This document shows, in pieces, positions 1 through 12,144 of a stretch of DNA of 64,000 bases. The notes below the pieces were generated by a model that was not told the DNA's origin, searched no databases, and was given only the letters and a program-made list of their open reading frames with translations. This DNA is from Platycnemis pennipes (Eukaryota; Arthropoda; Insecta; Odonata; Platycnemididae), in contig OW121847.1 in the NCBI GenBank assembly GCA_933228895.1, positions 124,352,350 through 124,416,349 on the forward strand. The letters run 5' to 3'. The translations under genes were made by a program, and so were the position numbers. Within the stretch, counting starts at the first letter, position 1; each line of letters starts with the position of its first letter.

Positions 1-3000
1 AAGTCACCATAATACGACGATTCCGAGAGTAACCCAAATTCAATCTTTATTTCATTAGAGATTTAAATCTGAGTAAGTATAATTACTCAAAACATGTTCT
101 TTTTTTGTTGTGATGGATAACAGACGTCATCTATGGAGTAGATAGTTGACTACCTATCGACTTACGCGGGATGGTCAAACTACACGGAAAAAAGATGTTG
201 ATGCCATGTAAGGCTGGTGACAGGCTTATGTTTTCTTCGGGTTTCTGTCGTTGTGACAGTTATGCGGTGGCAGCTAGTAAAAGATCAATTACATAGATTC
301 TTATGAAGCAGGCCAGGCTTTCGACCAGGGACGGATTTCAAATCGCCATATTTATGGCACGATGGAACAAATGGTTAATGTACGCTCCTCATACTGAGAA
401 CTAGTCCTCGGATGCATTGCTGCTTATAGAGCCGTCTGTTTGCTATCACCTGCTGGTGTGAATGTGTCTCGATTGTGGTTGCTGTGTGTTAATGTTTGAC
501 GTTTATTTATTTATACATATGATGTCTCGCAGGGAGGCATTATTGTATATGAAGTCCACGGACTTATAGACTTAAAAGTAAAAACAAGGTTAAAAATGCA
601 GCGGTGTTGCAAGAGGCCTAGGAAGGGTTCAGCAAAGATGACAAAAAGGAAAAAGGTAATCACATTAGACTTTTTCACCATCACCACGATCAAATCACGT
701 ATTGAACTATGTGATGACCGTAACCGATCTTAATGTACCGAACACCTGTAGTTTGGCATCAACTCATGCACGCTTGACAATGAGTCGTAGGTCGTCACTG
801 GTGTATCTGTCGCGGCAACAGAAATGCGGAGAAAATGCAAGCATAAGGTCGGTCTGAACATCTGTGATCTGAACTCACTGGCGCAGGATGCAAAAGCGGG
901 ACGTGGGAGTGAAATTCGCCAAGGGGGCAAACTTAATGTCCCTCAGACCAAAGGGATACATTCGCGGGACTTCAGGGCACGTGTGGGCGTCAGTACTTCC
1001 ATTTCAGTGTTAAGACTATGGAAGTGTCATCTGACAAAGATGAAGCTCCCTTTGTAATCTCATGGGCAGAAGATGAATACCGAGAAAGGGATATTAGCAA
1101 GCAATACTTTCTAATTAAAAAAAATTCTATTTGCAATTAATGTTCAAAAGCGGGCATATATATAAGTAGGTATTTGACTTAATCATTTTCATTGATTTTC
1201 GGATTGAGTAACCGATACTTCTTAACCACTACAATGAACTCTCCTGTCGACATTTCTCACAGTAATTTTGCTCTAGACTAGGCGCGGGACGAGGGAAACG
1301 CGGCATGTAGCGAGCTAAATAATATTTGCGGCGGGTCTGCGTTCCACCAGGCGGGATTCATGACGGTTTGCACGTACTGGTATCCCGCCAAGAGATTTTG
1401 TCCCACGCCAGTTTGTGCAGACCTTAACACCGGCCTAACCGAACATTCCTGTAACTCCGGATTTGTGTAACTCAGATCTGCGTAAGCCAAGGACCTACTG
1501 TATTCACCTTAGGATTTGTTAAGTTAGACCATGCAATATAGCCTTTACAATTAGACCTTCAAACATAATTCTACTCTCTCTGCACATGCTAGAATATGAC
1601 CTTTTCTCATTAACTATGTACTACTAGTATAGAGGGCTGAGTTATCTCAGCTATATCAGCTGTTTGAATGTGAAAAACCTTGCTCGTGATTGTTTGTGAA
1701 TATATTCGGCAATGTGACCAAAGTTTTCCCCTCCAAGTCCCTCCCTCTTCCCGTACCTATTATAGAAGAGGTTGTTTCTTTCATAATGTCAATTTTATTC
1801 TCAGATTTAAGTGAATATTTACTAGAATTCTGAATTGATGCATGAATGTGTTTTTATCTTTGAGTTGGCTAACTTTTTTATTGGCAGCATACCTATATTG
1901 AATTTTCCTTACATTTCTTATGGCCTCTTTTAGACCACATTTATTTTGGCTTCTTAACATGTTCAGCAGATCCTTTCCTGCATGTCTTTCATTTTCTCAA
2001 TAAGAGTGTTTCTTCGTACCTCTGACTATGGTTGTAATTGCACAGGATTCACTTCATCCTTGGGTACCCTCTAAGTCATTGATTTTTCATCAAAACATGT
2101 TTCGGTCTAGTATATCTCATTATGTATTTCATCCTGCCCAGCCTCAAATCTGGAGCAACTTCTTTCTCCCATCTTGGTTTGATCTTGAATTCTCATGCTT
2201 GTGTGAGGAGCCTCTTTGTCGGCCTATCTATTATCTTTCCAACTCTTTCTTTATATTATTCTTTCTGAGCTTCCATACTGTTTTAATTTATGGATGAAGG
2301 CGATACTTTGTTTCATTTACCATGTTTAACTTCCATACTACTTTCATTTATGTGGGCCCTAAGATTTTTTTCCATATCCTTTGTTCTAGTTATTCAAGTA
2401 CTTACTTTAGAGTTCTTAGTTCTCCAGCTTTGAGTTTCTGATGCATACAGAACATCTGGTTTTATAGCAGTCTGGTATTGTCATATCTGGGCTGCCCATG
2501 ATAATGTTTCTTGTTTTAGGCCCCTAGGGTCTTCATGTAGGCTTCTACATCTATGTAATACCCTGCAAGCCACCGTGGGGGTGAAGAATACGTGCACTAG
2601 GCTTCTTTGATTTTGGCTTGTTTTTCAGCCATGACTTGTTTCTCCATGTTTATTATGTTCAGATGTTCTCTACCAGCTGGGTTCTTAAAGTTTTTGGCCT
2701 GTTGATTATCACCATTAGTTGTTCTTATTTTTCCACCTTTAATCCTGGTCATGTATTTGGTCTTTTTAGTTTTGAGACCTATTTTGCCTGCCTTTTTGTA
2801 CAGTTCTTCGATCTGTTTTTCCCATATTTGACTTCTATGTATAAAATTAAGTATTTATCTATATACTGTATTTCCAACTTATGAGATGAAGTGACATATA
2901 AGACATCCTAGTTTTGGCTGTGTACATCAAACAAACAGCCTAAGACTGTATAAGGAACTGTTGATTTTCTGGGAATTTCAAAGGGAAAAAAACTGCATCT

Positions 3001-3122
3001 TATAAGCTGGAAAATATGGTAATATGCAAAAAATATATTATGTGCATGAGATAAAATATACGCATAAGATATAAATGCCTTTATATAAGGTTTATTTGTA
3101 GCTTGGAATATATTGTTTTCAG
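1..3122. other. AT-rich DNA upstream of first supported exon
   Basis: I see no supportable exon here. The stretch is presumably intron or intergenic DNA of the plus-strand gene whose terminal exons follow. The part at 1278-1490 is clearly more GC-rich than its flanks and stays open on the minus strand for 70 codons, but it has no recognisable domain. Positions 1900-2900 are T-rich and look like a degraded repeat. About 40 bp at 2547-2590 recur in inverted orientation near 18634-18675. Confidence 0.5.
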
Positions 3123-3423
3123 ATGGGGATACTGGAGGAGGCTACTTGGTTTCAATGCCAGGCGGTGTCCTTGGCTCATCCATAAATGATGTTAATCATC
3201 CAAGAGACAGGAGAAGCTGCTCTCCTCCACCTCTGTCATCTCCATCACTCCGTCATCTCCACCCTTCAGTCACCCAGCAGCAAGCTCAACTGCAACATCA
3301 GCAGCTACATCAGTATCATTACAATCCTCAACGCTCACTCCTCTACAATACTCGACCCATCCCATCTGCAAATTTGCCTCCAAGTTTGCATGTGAACCCT
3401 ATCTCCAATATTTCTGAGTCTGA
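3123..3423 (+). CDS. penultimate coding exon of an unidentified gene with a low-complexity tail
   Basis: A 301-bp internal exon lies between an acceptor (ttgttttcag) and a donor (GA|gtgagt). It enters in phase 2 (AT completes a codon) and leaves after two bases of a codon. The roughly 100 residues are rich in Ser, Pro, Gln and His, with a Gly-rich start (GGGYLVSMPGG), a SPPPLSSPS stretch and a QQQAQLQHQQLHQ run, and they end in NISES. This looks like the disordered cytoplasmic tail of a receptor or adhesion protein rather than a folded domain. I do not recognise the family. Upstream exons are not visible in the window. The reading frame, splice sites and a consistent downstream terminal exon support a real gene; its function is unknown. 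Confidence 0.6.
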
Positions 3424-4367
3424 GTGAGTATTCTATTACTTATTAATTTATCTTAGCTCACATTTTCATATGCTATTTTGCCTTTGTGTAGGCACTGTTC
3501 ATGCCATTGCTGATTTAGAAACAATAAAAAGTATAGGCTGGAAATCATTTGGAGCTCGAATCTGTTTGTGTGCTAATTTAGAACAATAGTTTTGCATGGA
3601 ATACTGTTAACAAATCAGTATGAAAGGCATTCTGAATCTTCTCTTCTCTGTGCACTAAAATATTGATAACATGATAGCCCAATGGTTAGGTTTATACAGT
3701 AGAAGCCCATTATAGTGAGTACAGCATATAGCGAGAACCTCGCAATAACAAGTGATTGGCAATGTACCATTGAAAGGCCTATGATTAACATGTAAAAGAA
3801 AACAGATATAGCAAGGCCAAGAAGCTCCTGCCATGGCATACGCTCTGTATTGCGAGCAATATTTCTTGAGGGTGATGCACTGCAAAGTACGAATTAATGC
3901 ATGGTAGTTATCTTTAGTAGCATTATTTGTCAACTACAACTTAGAATACAATATTTGTTCCATCTCTACATTACAAGAACAACTGTGGGAATTGAGAGGC
4001 TTAATACATCACCTCTCCATATAGCGAGTGATTTCCCAGCCATTGAGAACACTCGTTATACGGAGCTTCCACTGTATTTGAAATACATGATTGCGTCTTA
4101 CTCATTTTAATGACATTGTGCTATTTGTTCTGGTATTACTAATGAGTGTATTATTCATCCTGAGGTACAATAATAGGTTTTGTAGCCTAATGAATATTTT
4201 TTCAATCATTCCAGTAAATATTGAAGTGGTATCCTAGTGTTATTTCATTTTGACCTGATAATTTGATGGTACAAAGAAAAGTTGGAACTGTGCTTTTTAT
4301 GCTAATTCCCCTATAATAAAATAGCAATTGATATTAATCAAATTTTCTTTTTCCTTTCTTGCTTCAG

Positions 4368-4374
4368 GGATGAG
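4368..4374 (+). CDS. candidate 7-nt frame-switching microexon
   Basis: Seven bases (GGATGAG) sit between a strong polypyrimidine tract ending in cttcag and a consensus donor gtaagt. With the preceding exon (ending GA) it encodes Glu-Asp-Glu and brings the frame to phase 0. The last exon would then end ERYE-stop, giving an acidic ESEDEERYE tail. Because 7 is not a multiple of 3, skipping it makes the same last exon read EKDMNETSV-stop. It could instead be a short recursive-splicing exon inside the 3.9-kb intron, or a chance pairing of splice signals. Confidence 0.4.
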
Positions 4375-4521
4375 GTAAGTAGGATTTTCAACCCCACTTA
4401 AATGTTATTCCAATCCTTTGATGATTTGACATGTATTATTGTGAAATGATACTAACATTGTATGTGACAAGGATTTCTCTTCAGTCTGTATTACCCTATT
4501 TTTTCCTCTCCACTCATCTAA

Positions 4522-5119
4522 GGGCAGGCGCACACTAGTGCGACCATGGCCACAAGCACGACCTGTCGCATATGGCCAGTTTTAACATGACAACAAATTG
4601 AACGATGCGCCTTCGGCAAAATGCGACTCGTTGGTCAGGGACAACCAAATTCAAAAGTTTTTGAATTTGGTTGTCCCCGACTCACCGGTTTGTGTGACCA
4701 GAAATAATACACATTGCTATAGCACACCACACACTGCCTCCGACTTCACTCCGACCTGACCAGTACTGATTGAACTAGCGAACAGTGAAAGTGTTTTGTA
4801 ATGTCGCAGTTACCAGAGTTTGATACTGAAAGTATTACTGTTGCAATTAAAGATAGATCCTTGATTTTAACTTTTAACAGACATTCTTCTTTAATTGAAA
4901 AACTTAGCTTCACACTGCCATAGCACCACATAAAATGTTGCAAACTTTCCTTTTGTTTATCTGACCGCTAACAAGGGATTTACCTAATATCGCTTTCTCT
5001 TATGCTTCACATGCCTACGGCACAAGTGAGCTACAACAGCTAACTCTTCGACATCCATCTTGCAACTAAAATTAAATCACAGGTAGTGTGGTCGTGGTCG
5101 CACTAGTGCATACCCACCT
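4522..5119. mobile_element. Harbinger-like MITE with TAA target duplication
   Basis: Imperfect terminal inverted repeats begin GGGCAGGCGCACACTAGTGC on the left and, read inward, AGGTGGGTATGCACTAGTGC on the right; both continue with GACCA and a C/A-rich stretch. Each end is flanked by TAA (4519-4521 and 5120-5122), matching the 3-bp TWA duplications of PIF/Harbinger elements. It is about 600 bp long with no transposase frame, hence non-autonomous. It contains a near-perfect hairpin at 4638-4677. Confidence 0.6.
4638..4677. repeat. perfect 19-bp hairpin with 2-nt spacer
   Basis: The arm at 4638-4656 (GGGACAACCAAATTCAAAA) is exactly complementary to 4659-4677, separated by GT. It lies inside the MITE at 4522-5119. 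A palindrome this tight in an otherwise diverged element is unusual. Confidence 0.85.
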
Positions 5120-6418
5120 TAAGTTGGCTATGAACTATGCTGATATTTGAGTTGCAATCAGAAATATGGCCGGCACCCTATTGATTGCGTACATAATTCT
5201 TTGTGATTTAGTGTTCCTTCTGTTGAAGAGTCTGATCATTATATCTCTGGTAAAGGTTTTGCCATTTTTTGTAGCATTGATAGCTTACTAGAATATTGAG
5301 TGTTAACCCATGGGTGGAGGCAAATTCTGATAAAATGATAATTCACAGCTGCTGAGTAATCACTTACATTATCTATTGCTAGTCATAGTAAAATATGGCA
5401 TAGTTGCTCATTAGCAAATCAATTCAAGTACATCAACCCTAGCAGCAGCTCTAGTGGCAGCATGGTAAAATCTTCATCAATCATCGTTATGGTTTTAGGT
5501 TCTAATCCCATCGGTGTGGGCCTTTCAACACCCAAGGAATGGATGTGTTTGGCATTTCCAGATGAGTCATACGCTCAGGAGGACTTGTGTGTGCTCTAGT
5601 TATTGTACAAAAAATCTATCACTTTTTTGATAGGTCTGATCTGATCAGTACATATGGTGTTAGAAATGGTAGGGAAATATGTTACCACTGTATCAGTGAA
5701 AACATTAGTGGAAAGGAACATGGGGTATAATCAGGATGTTGATGATTTTTGTTGATGTTAAGGAAGCATTAAACTGAATAGACTGGGAATAGATTTTTTA
5801 AAACAAAAAAAAATATAAAATTGAATAATTGGTAATAACTGTAGAGACAATGTATGTAAGATGTGTCAAGCAGCATGGAAAAAATGACATTGTGTCCAAG
5901 CTAAGTACCTCCATGATCTTTGAAAATCAAGGGTGGCCCAAAAGTAGGTGGTCTATTTCCCTACATCTCTTTCATTTTTGCTGTTATTTGGCAAACCATT
6001 TTCATTCTAGTTGATCAGATGTGGAAAAGAGGGCCCTTGCTTAATTATTCAGGCTTGAATAGTAGAAGTGGACTTGGGTTTTTACGTGCTGCAACGGCTA
6101 AGGTTATATCCTGCTGTCTATCCTAAGATGTCAATCTACGAAAAGACAATATCCATGCCCTGGATGGGATACAAGAACATTACCTTTGGGCCTTGAGGTT
6201 GTTATATTATCAACTTGGCTACCACACCCAGCAGACTTGAATAAAAGGATATTAACATGTAACTCAGTTAAAATGGATACTTAGGAAGGTTATAATTTAC
6301 TACCAAAAAAATTCTTACTGTATTAATTCAATGGTATCAGGCAAGACATGATGGAACTCCTTTATGATGTTTCAGAAAGAAAAAGCGCTGGCGAGGTTCT
6401 ACAGATATTTTATTTTGC

Positions 6419-6482
6419 GACTGGTTTTGATACAAATCCTGATGGCCTGGCATGATGATGATTCTTTGTATCGAAACTGGTC
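6419..6482. repeat. 18-bp inverted repeat, possible Penelope terminal dimer
   Basis: The arms at 6419-6436 and 6465-6482 are complementary except for two positions. The right arm follows a GATGATGATTC stretch and contains TCGAAACTGG. The GAnGA...CGAAAC pattern resembles the degenerate hammerhead-type ends of Penelope-like elements seen elsewhere in this window. The assignment is tentative. Confidence 0.35.
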
Positions 6483-6743
6483 ACATTGTAAAATATCTTA
6501 TTGTCTTTTTCAGAAAGGAGAAACTTCTTGCCTTGTCTACTGTCAGTGTTTTTAGGTAGCAATTATGATTAATAATCATAGCATCAACATATTAATCCAT
6601 CATAAATTCCTGAAATATATGAAAATATCTTGCTTTTGAAGTAGCATTTTTGGTCCCATGAGCACAAATTTATATCATTTGCTGTGGGTTTTCTGGGGAT
6701 AATGATAGCCAGATCATTGGTAGCCATCCATATAGAAAAAAAT

Positions 6744-7108
6744 TAGGGATGGGTCGGTTCGGTTCTTTGGTTCTCGGTTCCACCGGTTCTTGAGCTTAGA
6801 ACCGGAACCGAGGCCAAAAATAACCGGTACCAAAATAATTGGCGCGAAAACCAGTTTGAAAGCTACTCACACTCCGAAAGTGGAGGCTTCACATTAAAAC
6901 CTGGTGAAATAGTGTACGTAGATGCTTCAAAGTCACGAATTATTCTAATTCAGTCTCTGAAAATGGTTATTGATTACCTTATCTTACCATTGAGCAATGC
7001 AAAGTAAGTGGTAAATTAAGAACCGGAACCGAGAATCGGAACCGAGAACCGAAGTTAAGAACCAAACCGAAACCGGAACCGAAAAAAAGTGGAACCGACC
7101 CATCCCTA
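6744..7108. mobile_element. hAT-type MITE, copy 1
   Basis: A 365-bp element with inverted ends TAGGGATGGGTCGGTTC...GACCCATCCCTA and a perfect 8-bp duplication AAAAAAAT (6736-6743 and 7109-7116). It lies inside the intron of the first gene. Subterminal GAACCG/CGGTTC motifs are densely repeated at both ends, as expected for transposase-binding arrays. The centre contains a 50-codon open stretch (FESYSHSESGG... to PLSNAK) that stays open in copy 2 (50312-50674) and ends at a gtaagt donor-like sequence. No transposase catalytic region is present. Confidence 0.9.
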
Positions 7109-7342
7109 AAAAAAATGCTCGTATCCAATATATTTGACATTTAATTGGCCTGTAACTGTAGCCTCAATAAATGTGCTCTATGATTAAGTTGGATCAGAAG
7201 TAACCTATTGTGAATTTATATGCAACTTAAAATAAACCAGAGGTACCTATTGAACATGAATATTTAATAAAGTGTATGCATGTTTATTTATTAAAATCTA
7301 AGCCTGAAGATATAGTCTGTTATTCTTTTCTGTCATTTGCAG

Positions 7343-7370
7343 GAAAGATATGAATGAAACTTCAGTATGA
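7343..7370 (+). CDS. terminal coding exon; ends in ETSV when the microexon is skipped
   Basis: The acceptor is tttgcag at 7342. Joined directly to the 3123-3423 exon it completes a Glu codon and reads K-D-M-N-E-T-S-V then TGA (7368-7370). The last four residues fit a class I PDZ ligand (S/T-x-hydrophobic at the C terminus). Joined through the 7-nt microexon it reads E-R-Y-E then TGA at 7355-7357 and the PDZ motif is lost. I consider the ETSV reading the more likely default because it uses more of the exon and gives a recognised terminal motif. That is an inference. Confidence 0.55.
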
Positions 7371-8180
7371 CCATGGCCCCAGTAGTGCTCCTCTCTACTT
7401 TGCTCATTTTTTCACCAATTTGATGGTGTCACTTGCCTCACTGCATCTATTGAGTGTGTGGAAGTCCTCAAGTGTGTAAAAAAAAACAAATTTTATGATA
7501 CTCCAAAGAAGAAATAACTTTCACCATACACTGAAAAACTGTGTTATCAAATGTGTAAATAAGTACAAATGAACTCCCAGTTGTGTTGTGATTGTGAATT
7601 AGTTCTAATTAGATGTGCTCTTTTTTATTTGACACTGTATATTTGTGCTGCAAGAATGCATGGAAGATTATTTATGTGGTGCCAGATGTATGTGCAATGT
7701 GTGTTTAATCTCATTTAAACCACACAATATGTTAGGAATAAGGAAAGTATTAATTACAGTATTTCTAACAAAATATTGATATATCTTGTTTGATATATCC
7801 ACAATGTATTTGAAAGGTATTTATCAAGTTTTGATATCTGCTACAATGCTGTCTTGCTTAAACATGTTATCTTTATAAAAGAGCTCATGAGTGCCTGATA
7901 TTGTCTTGAGAAAAATTTTAATAATGGAAGTAATGTGCCTATGCAAAAAAATTTTCAATGCTTACGGTCACTGTTTAGGGAAAAGTTGCTGCCTTTTGCA
8001 GTATTTTACAAACTTTGAGCAATTTTAATGAATTACCTGGGTGTTGACCAGGAGATCTCATATCACATTGCAGCTAGCATATTAAAGCTTCAATTGTGTT
8101 ATTTTCAATGCATTCCATGACAAAATGGTCATTTTAAAAGTTTTGTATTTATAATTTTGTATAAAGCTATAAAAGAATAA
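7371..8180 (+). other. probable 3' UTR of the first gene
   Basis: AT-rich sequence follows the stop codons and has no further open frame. An ATTAAA hexamer at 8081-8086 is a candidate poly(A) signal; I see no canonical AATAAA before the SINE at about 8290. The true 3' end is uncertain. Confidence 0.4.
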
Positions 8181-8289
8181 TAATGCCAGTGGTGTAAACA
8201 TGCAGTTATTTTACTTTTTTGTAAATCCTAATCTGTATCATCAGATGAACTTGATGGTTATTGTTCCAGTCATTCATGAGGGAATACAT

Positions 8290-8610
8290 ATAAGGTTTGA
8301 TGTGGTGGAGAGAGTGCTGGCATCACATCCTGATGGTCCAGGTTTGAATCCCAGTAGTGACAGACTTTTTAGTGGTATCTCAGGTCTTACCTTGTGGAGT
8401 GCACTTAAAATTCATTACTCTGTTCATAGGTTGGGATGGTTGACAAGGACCTCTTGGTATTTTTTTTTGTTACTGGTAGGCAAGTGTTGATGCTGTTGCT
8501 TTGAGCTGTCTCTGGAAATACTTACCTCGATCCAATTATCTCCCTCTCCTAAATGGTGCAAATAACCTCAGCTGTTAGTTGCCTTCTCTGAATAACTAAA
8601 ACTACCATGA
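8290..8610 (+). repeat. tRNA-derived SINE, diverged copy 1
   Basis: The head has a box A-like TGATGTGGTGGAGAGAGTGC and a box B-like GGTTTGAATCCC. The tail ends in a module (atggtgcaaataacctcagctg ... gaataacta) shared with copies near 48196, 48946 and 59370. It is much diverged and internally rearranged relative to the 48196 copy. Confidence 0.7.
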
Positions 8611-9119
8611 GATAAAATGATGTCGATGCATATTAATTGGGGATGTGTGATTACCACTGAATATGTGAATGAAAAGAAATTTTTTAGGAATAAAAATATT
8701 CATAATTGGTAATTCCCCTAGCAAACAGTAATTGGCAATGCCATTGCTCGATAATATTAACAGTTGAATGCACCAATAAAAAATACTTTATAAATTTACC
8801 CTACTATTTTCTTTTCTTATGGCCAGTTCTGTCACTAAAGCAAGGTCATCCGGCCATGAGATGATATCACCTTAGCAATGAAACCAGTCATAAGAAAATA
8901 AATTAGTAGTGAAAATTTAAAAGTATTCATTTTTCCATGATTATTTATTCTCATTGAGTTAAATCTGAAATAATCGAATCCATATTTTAGGATATGTGTC
9001 TCAGGCCTCTACTGTGCTTTGTAACCTTATGCATTTATAATCATATATTCTCAGTCTCATACATAGTTTAAATTGGTATTAAGTTCCACTCCCAATTTCA
9101 TTTAAAATATTTCAATGTC

Positions 9120-9320
9120 TTTGCATTCATGATGGCCTGATTAAGACAATCGTCGAAGGGAAAGTGAACGGGAAGAATGGAAAAGGCAGGCCTTGAATGA
9201 GTTACATAGAACAGGTCGTAAAGGGGGTGAAAGAGAGGAACTACGTGAATACGTATGAAGAGGTTGGCCGATAGAAGAATTGAGTGGAGGACTGCGTCAA
9301 ACCAATCCTAGGATTGTTGA
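9120..9320 (+). pseudogene. LINE reverse-transcriptase C-terminal relic
   Basis: One frame reads LIKTIVEGKVNGKNGKGRP, a stop, then MSYIEQVVKGVKERNYVNTY and EEVGR with further stops. This has the typical C-terminal tail of arthropod non-LTR ORF2 proteins (EGK..G....GRPR..YI.Q....G...Y.E..R). At least three in-frame stops show it is dead. The clade cannot be assigned. Confidence 0.6.
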
Positions 9321-9589
9321 CCCATGATGCGATGATTTGGAATGAAGACCAATCACAAAATGAAATCATCAAATGGAAAAAAAAGCTGAAGCTTTACATT
9401 CACCTCAAAGGGGGCATAAAATAGAATAAGTGGAAAAGTGTGGTTACTTTGGAATCATATCTTTGATGAAAATGTGTTGAGTGGAACAGATATCAAGGTA
9501 AGAATTGCATTGAACAAGGAGGCATTTGCAAAGGGAAAGGATATAATCTAGGGGTCTCTTAGTGGAGGAAAGTTTAGTGAAAACTCAAT

Positions 9590-9897
9590 TACCACATGGC
9601 AAAGCCAGTTGGAATCCCACTGGATTTCAGCAGTGTGCAATCATAAATCCAGCTGGATTGATCCAGTGTAAAGCTGGAATCCAGCTGTGCTTTTTACATG
9701 ATTCCAGCTGGATAATAGTTTGGATTCCAACTGGAATCCAGCTGGATTTCAAGTAATATTCCAGGCTGTCTCAACCAGCTGGATACAGACTTGACCAGTC
9801 CAGCTGGATTTAAGCTACATATTCCAGCTAGATTCCAGGCGATTTATCTGGCTGGATTCATCTATTGGAATCCAGCTGGCTTGCTATCTGGGTTGGA
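9590..9897. repeat. palindrome-rich modular repeat A (core ATCCAGCTGGAT)
   Basis: About 300 bp in which CCAGCTGGAT occurs at least five times exactly, plus many one- or two-base variants (CCAACTGGAA, CCAGCTAGAT). The full palindrome is ATCCAGCTGGAT. The outer edges form imperfect inverted ends: ATGGCAAAGCCAGTTGG on the left and, read inward, AGATAGCAAGCCAGCTGG on the right. No coding potential. Compare repeat B at 13880-14205. Confidence 0.7.
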
Positions 9898-9899
9898 GT

Positions 9900-12090
9900 G
9901 TGCTGCTCATGTTTCATTCAAAAACCTAGTTGAGTTAGAAGTAATGGAGACCAGGTAGAGGATGAAAGAAATCGGAGGTTTCTGAGATGTGGGCTTGGGG
10001 AAGAATGTGTAGGGTAAGGTATATGGAGAGGAAAATATAATGAATGCGGAAGAGATGGTGTTGGCAGCTTGTTGGAGAAACTTGTAGGAGGCAACAAAAT
10101 GGATGGAAGGCATCATGAGAAGTTGTAGGTCTTTTAGAGAAATGTTCTCTACGTCAATTATTTATCTCTAAGTTTGATTGTAGACCTTCATTGCTTTCAT
10201 GCAGTTCTTTGTTGCACCTTATCTTATCTGTATCTTATCACATTCTTTAAAAATCCACCTAAAATGTATTTAATTATTTGGCCACTCATTTTTGGCTGTA
10301 GGTTCCACATGTAACCTTCCTTTCCTTGCTATGCATTAGGGCAGATGATGAATAGAGCTGGTGGCTAGTAGCTACAACAGAGTATGCCAAATACTTTAGT
10401 AAAAACAAATTTTGTGCTATTCATGGGTGTTTTTGTCTTGTTAAATTTTAGGTACCTTTTGTTATTGCATAGTAAATCTGGTTTTTACCTGAAAAATCTT
10501 ATGAGACGATGGAGGATGGGGAGAGTAAAATTTTGATTTACACTTTGATCCTATATATGTGTCCAAAACAATAACCTATCATAATATATAGACCACATGG
10601 AAAAGTGATTTTTTCTAATAATATAATGGAACCTGGGGGAGATTATGATTCCACAGGGCCATAAGGATCATAACGCTTCTTATTCGCCTTTTTTAATATG
10701 TGTGCATTACTATCGATCTCCACAGGCTCTACACGTATAAAATCATGGGGATATAGAAATATTAAGGTCTGTATGTGTACGCGAAATCGCGTTCAAGGTT
10801 TCTCCTCTCAAAAGTAAACTTCTCATTCACACCCTCAAAGCCTTAAAATTCCTGTATTTTTCACATGAAACATTATTTTACGTTCCAGAGGGACACTATT
10901 AAAGACTTTTTTTCCGTTTATTTGCCCCTTCACCCCAGTAGTCCAAGCCTTTGACTCTACTGGGAGGTTCATGCAGAAAGGTACATTTTGGACACCGCGG
11001 AGCTTTTGGTTGTTCATCGAGAAAATCTACTAAAATATTTCATTTCCCCTGCGTTACAATATTCATATCCCTGATTTATACGTCACATTAGACTTTATTC
11101 ATCTAGAAAAACTTTAGTTTCTACTTTGCGTGAATTATGCACACAGGAGGGAAACATTTTATCGAAAATAGCTTAATATTGAGGCACAACAAAATATATT
11201 CTGTTCGTATAAACCCTTAACTTACATTATTTTTACCCATTCCCTGCTGTTATGTTTGATTCAGAGAGTTGTAGTGAAAGCAAAGCTTAGTACCCTGATA
11301 GAAATAAACTCCTCCATGGTGGGTAGGCTTACCCTCCATTGAGGGTAGTCACTAGTGAACAATCTGCATTCATTTTATTTTGGTGGTGATATAATTCTCT
11401 CCGTATCTCTGAAAAGATGGGAGTATTTGCGGATATGTTAATTTTGAAAAAAAAGGAAAAGCACCTTTTATATAGGGCTTTTTATAAAAATTTCAAGTTC
11501 AAGTAAGTCCTAGTTTTGATTACTGTAAAATGAAAGTGTAAAGTGCGTTACACCGTCAAAAAATTTCATTTTGAAATTGTTTCCCCATCCCATTCCACTG
11601 ACATGTGTTTAATTATAAAAAAGGACATTTTATAGTAAATCAAAAGATAATGAATGACAGTGTGCTAGTTTCTTGTGCAGAAAAAGGTGATAATCAGGTA
11701 AGTCTTGGTTATAAAATAACCTGAAAATTCGCAGTTCTGGTCTAAATTGAGTGAGGGGGTTTGCCGGAATTTAGGGGACCCGGACCACTCAGTTGCCCAG
11801 GGGCCCGAAAAACCTGTCACCGGGCCTGCCTTGAGAAGCATTATTATAGAGCATTCAGGGTCCGCTATTGTGGTTAACTTTCTTCCTATCTTTGGTTTTT
11901 GCTCAGATGGTATAAGACATTTCTTCACTGCAGATGTAACATGCATTTCATGAACTACCTTCTGCTTCACAATGCATATTATAGAATGGAGGATATATCG
12001 AGCGATGTTTTTAAAATGTATTTTTACAATTTCAGCTTACTGCTACGTATTGATTTATCTCCGACCTAAGTAATTTAAAACTCACAGAAT
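9900..12090. other. no gene or clear repeat seen
   Basis: AT-rich sequence with short random frames on both strands only. A GC-richer patch at 11745-11850 is open on both strands but has no recognisable motif. Confidence 0.4.
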
Positions 12091-12144
12091 CATGTATAAC
12101 AGGCTTTATAACCCTTCTTGGATGTTCTTTGCTATTTCTAACTT

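Noticed and set aside
1278..1490. 70-codon GC-rich minus frame
   Set aside because: Stands out in composition but has no motif, start context or splice signals; may be a repeat fragment.
2028..2884. Two plus-strand frames of about 88 codons
   Set aside because: Very T-rich, Phe/Leu/Ser-dominated products typical of chance frames in T-rich DNA.
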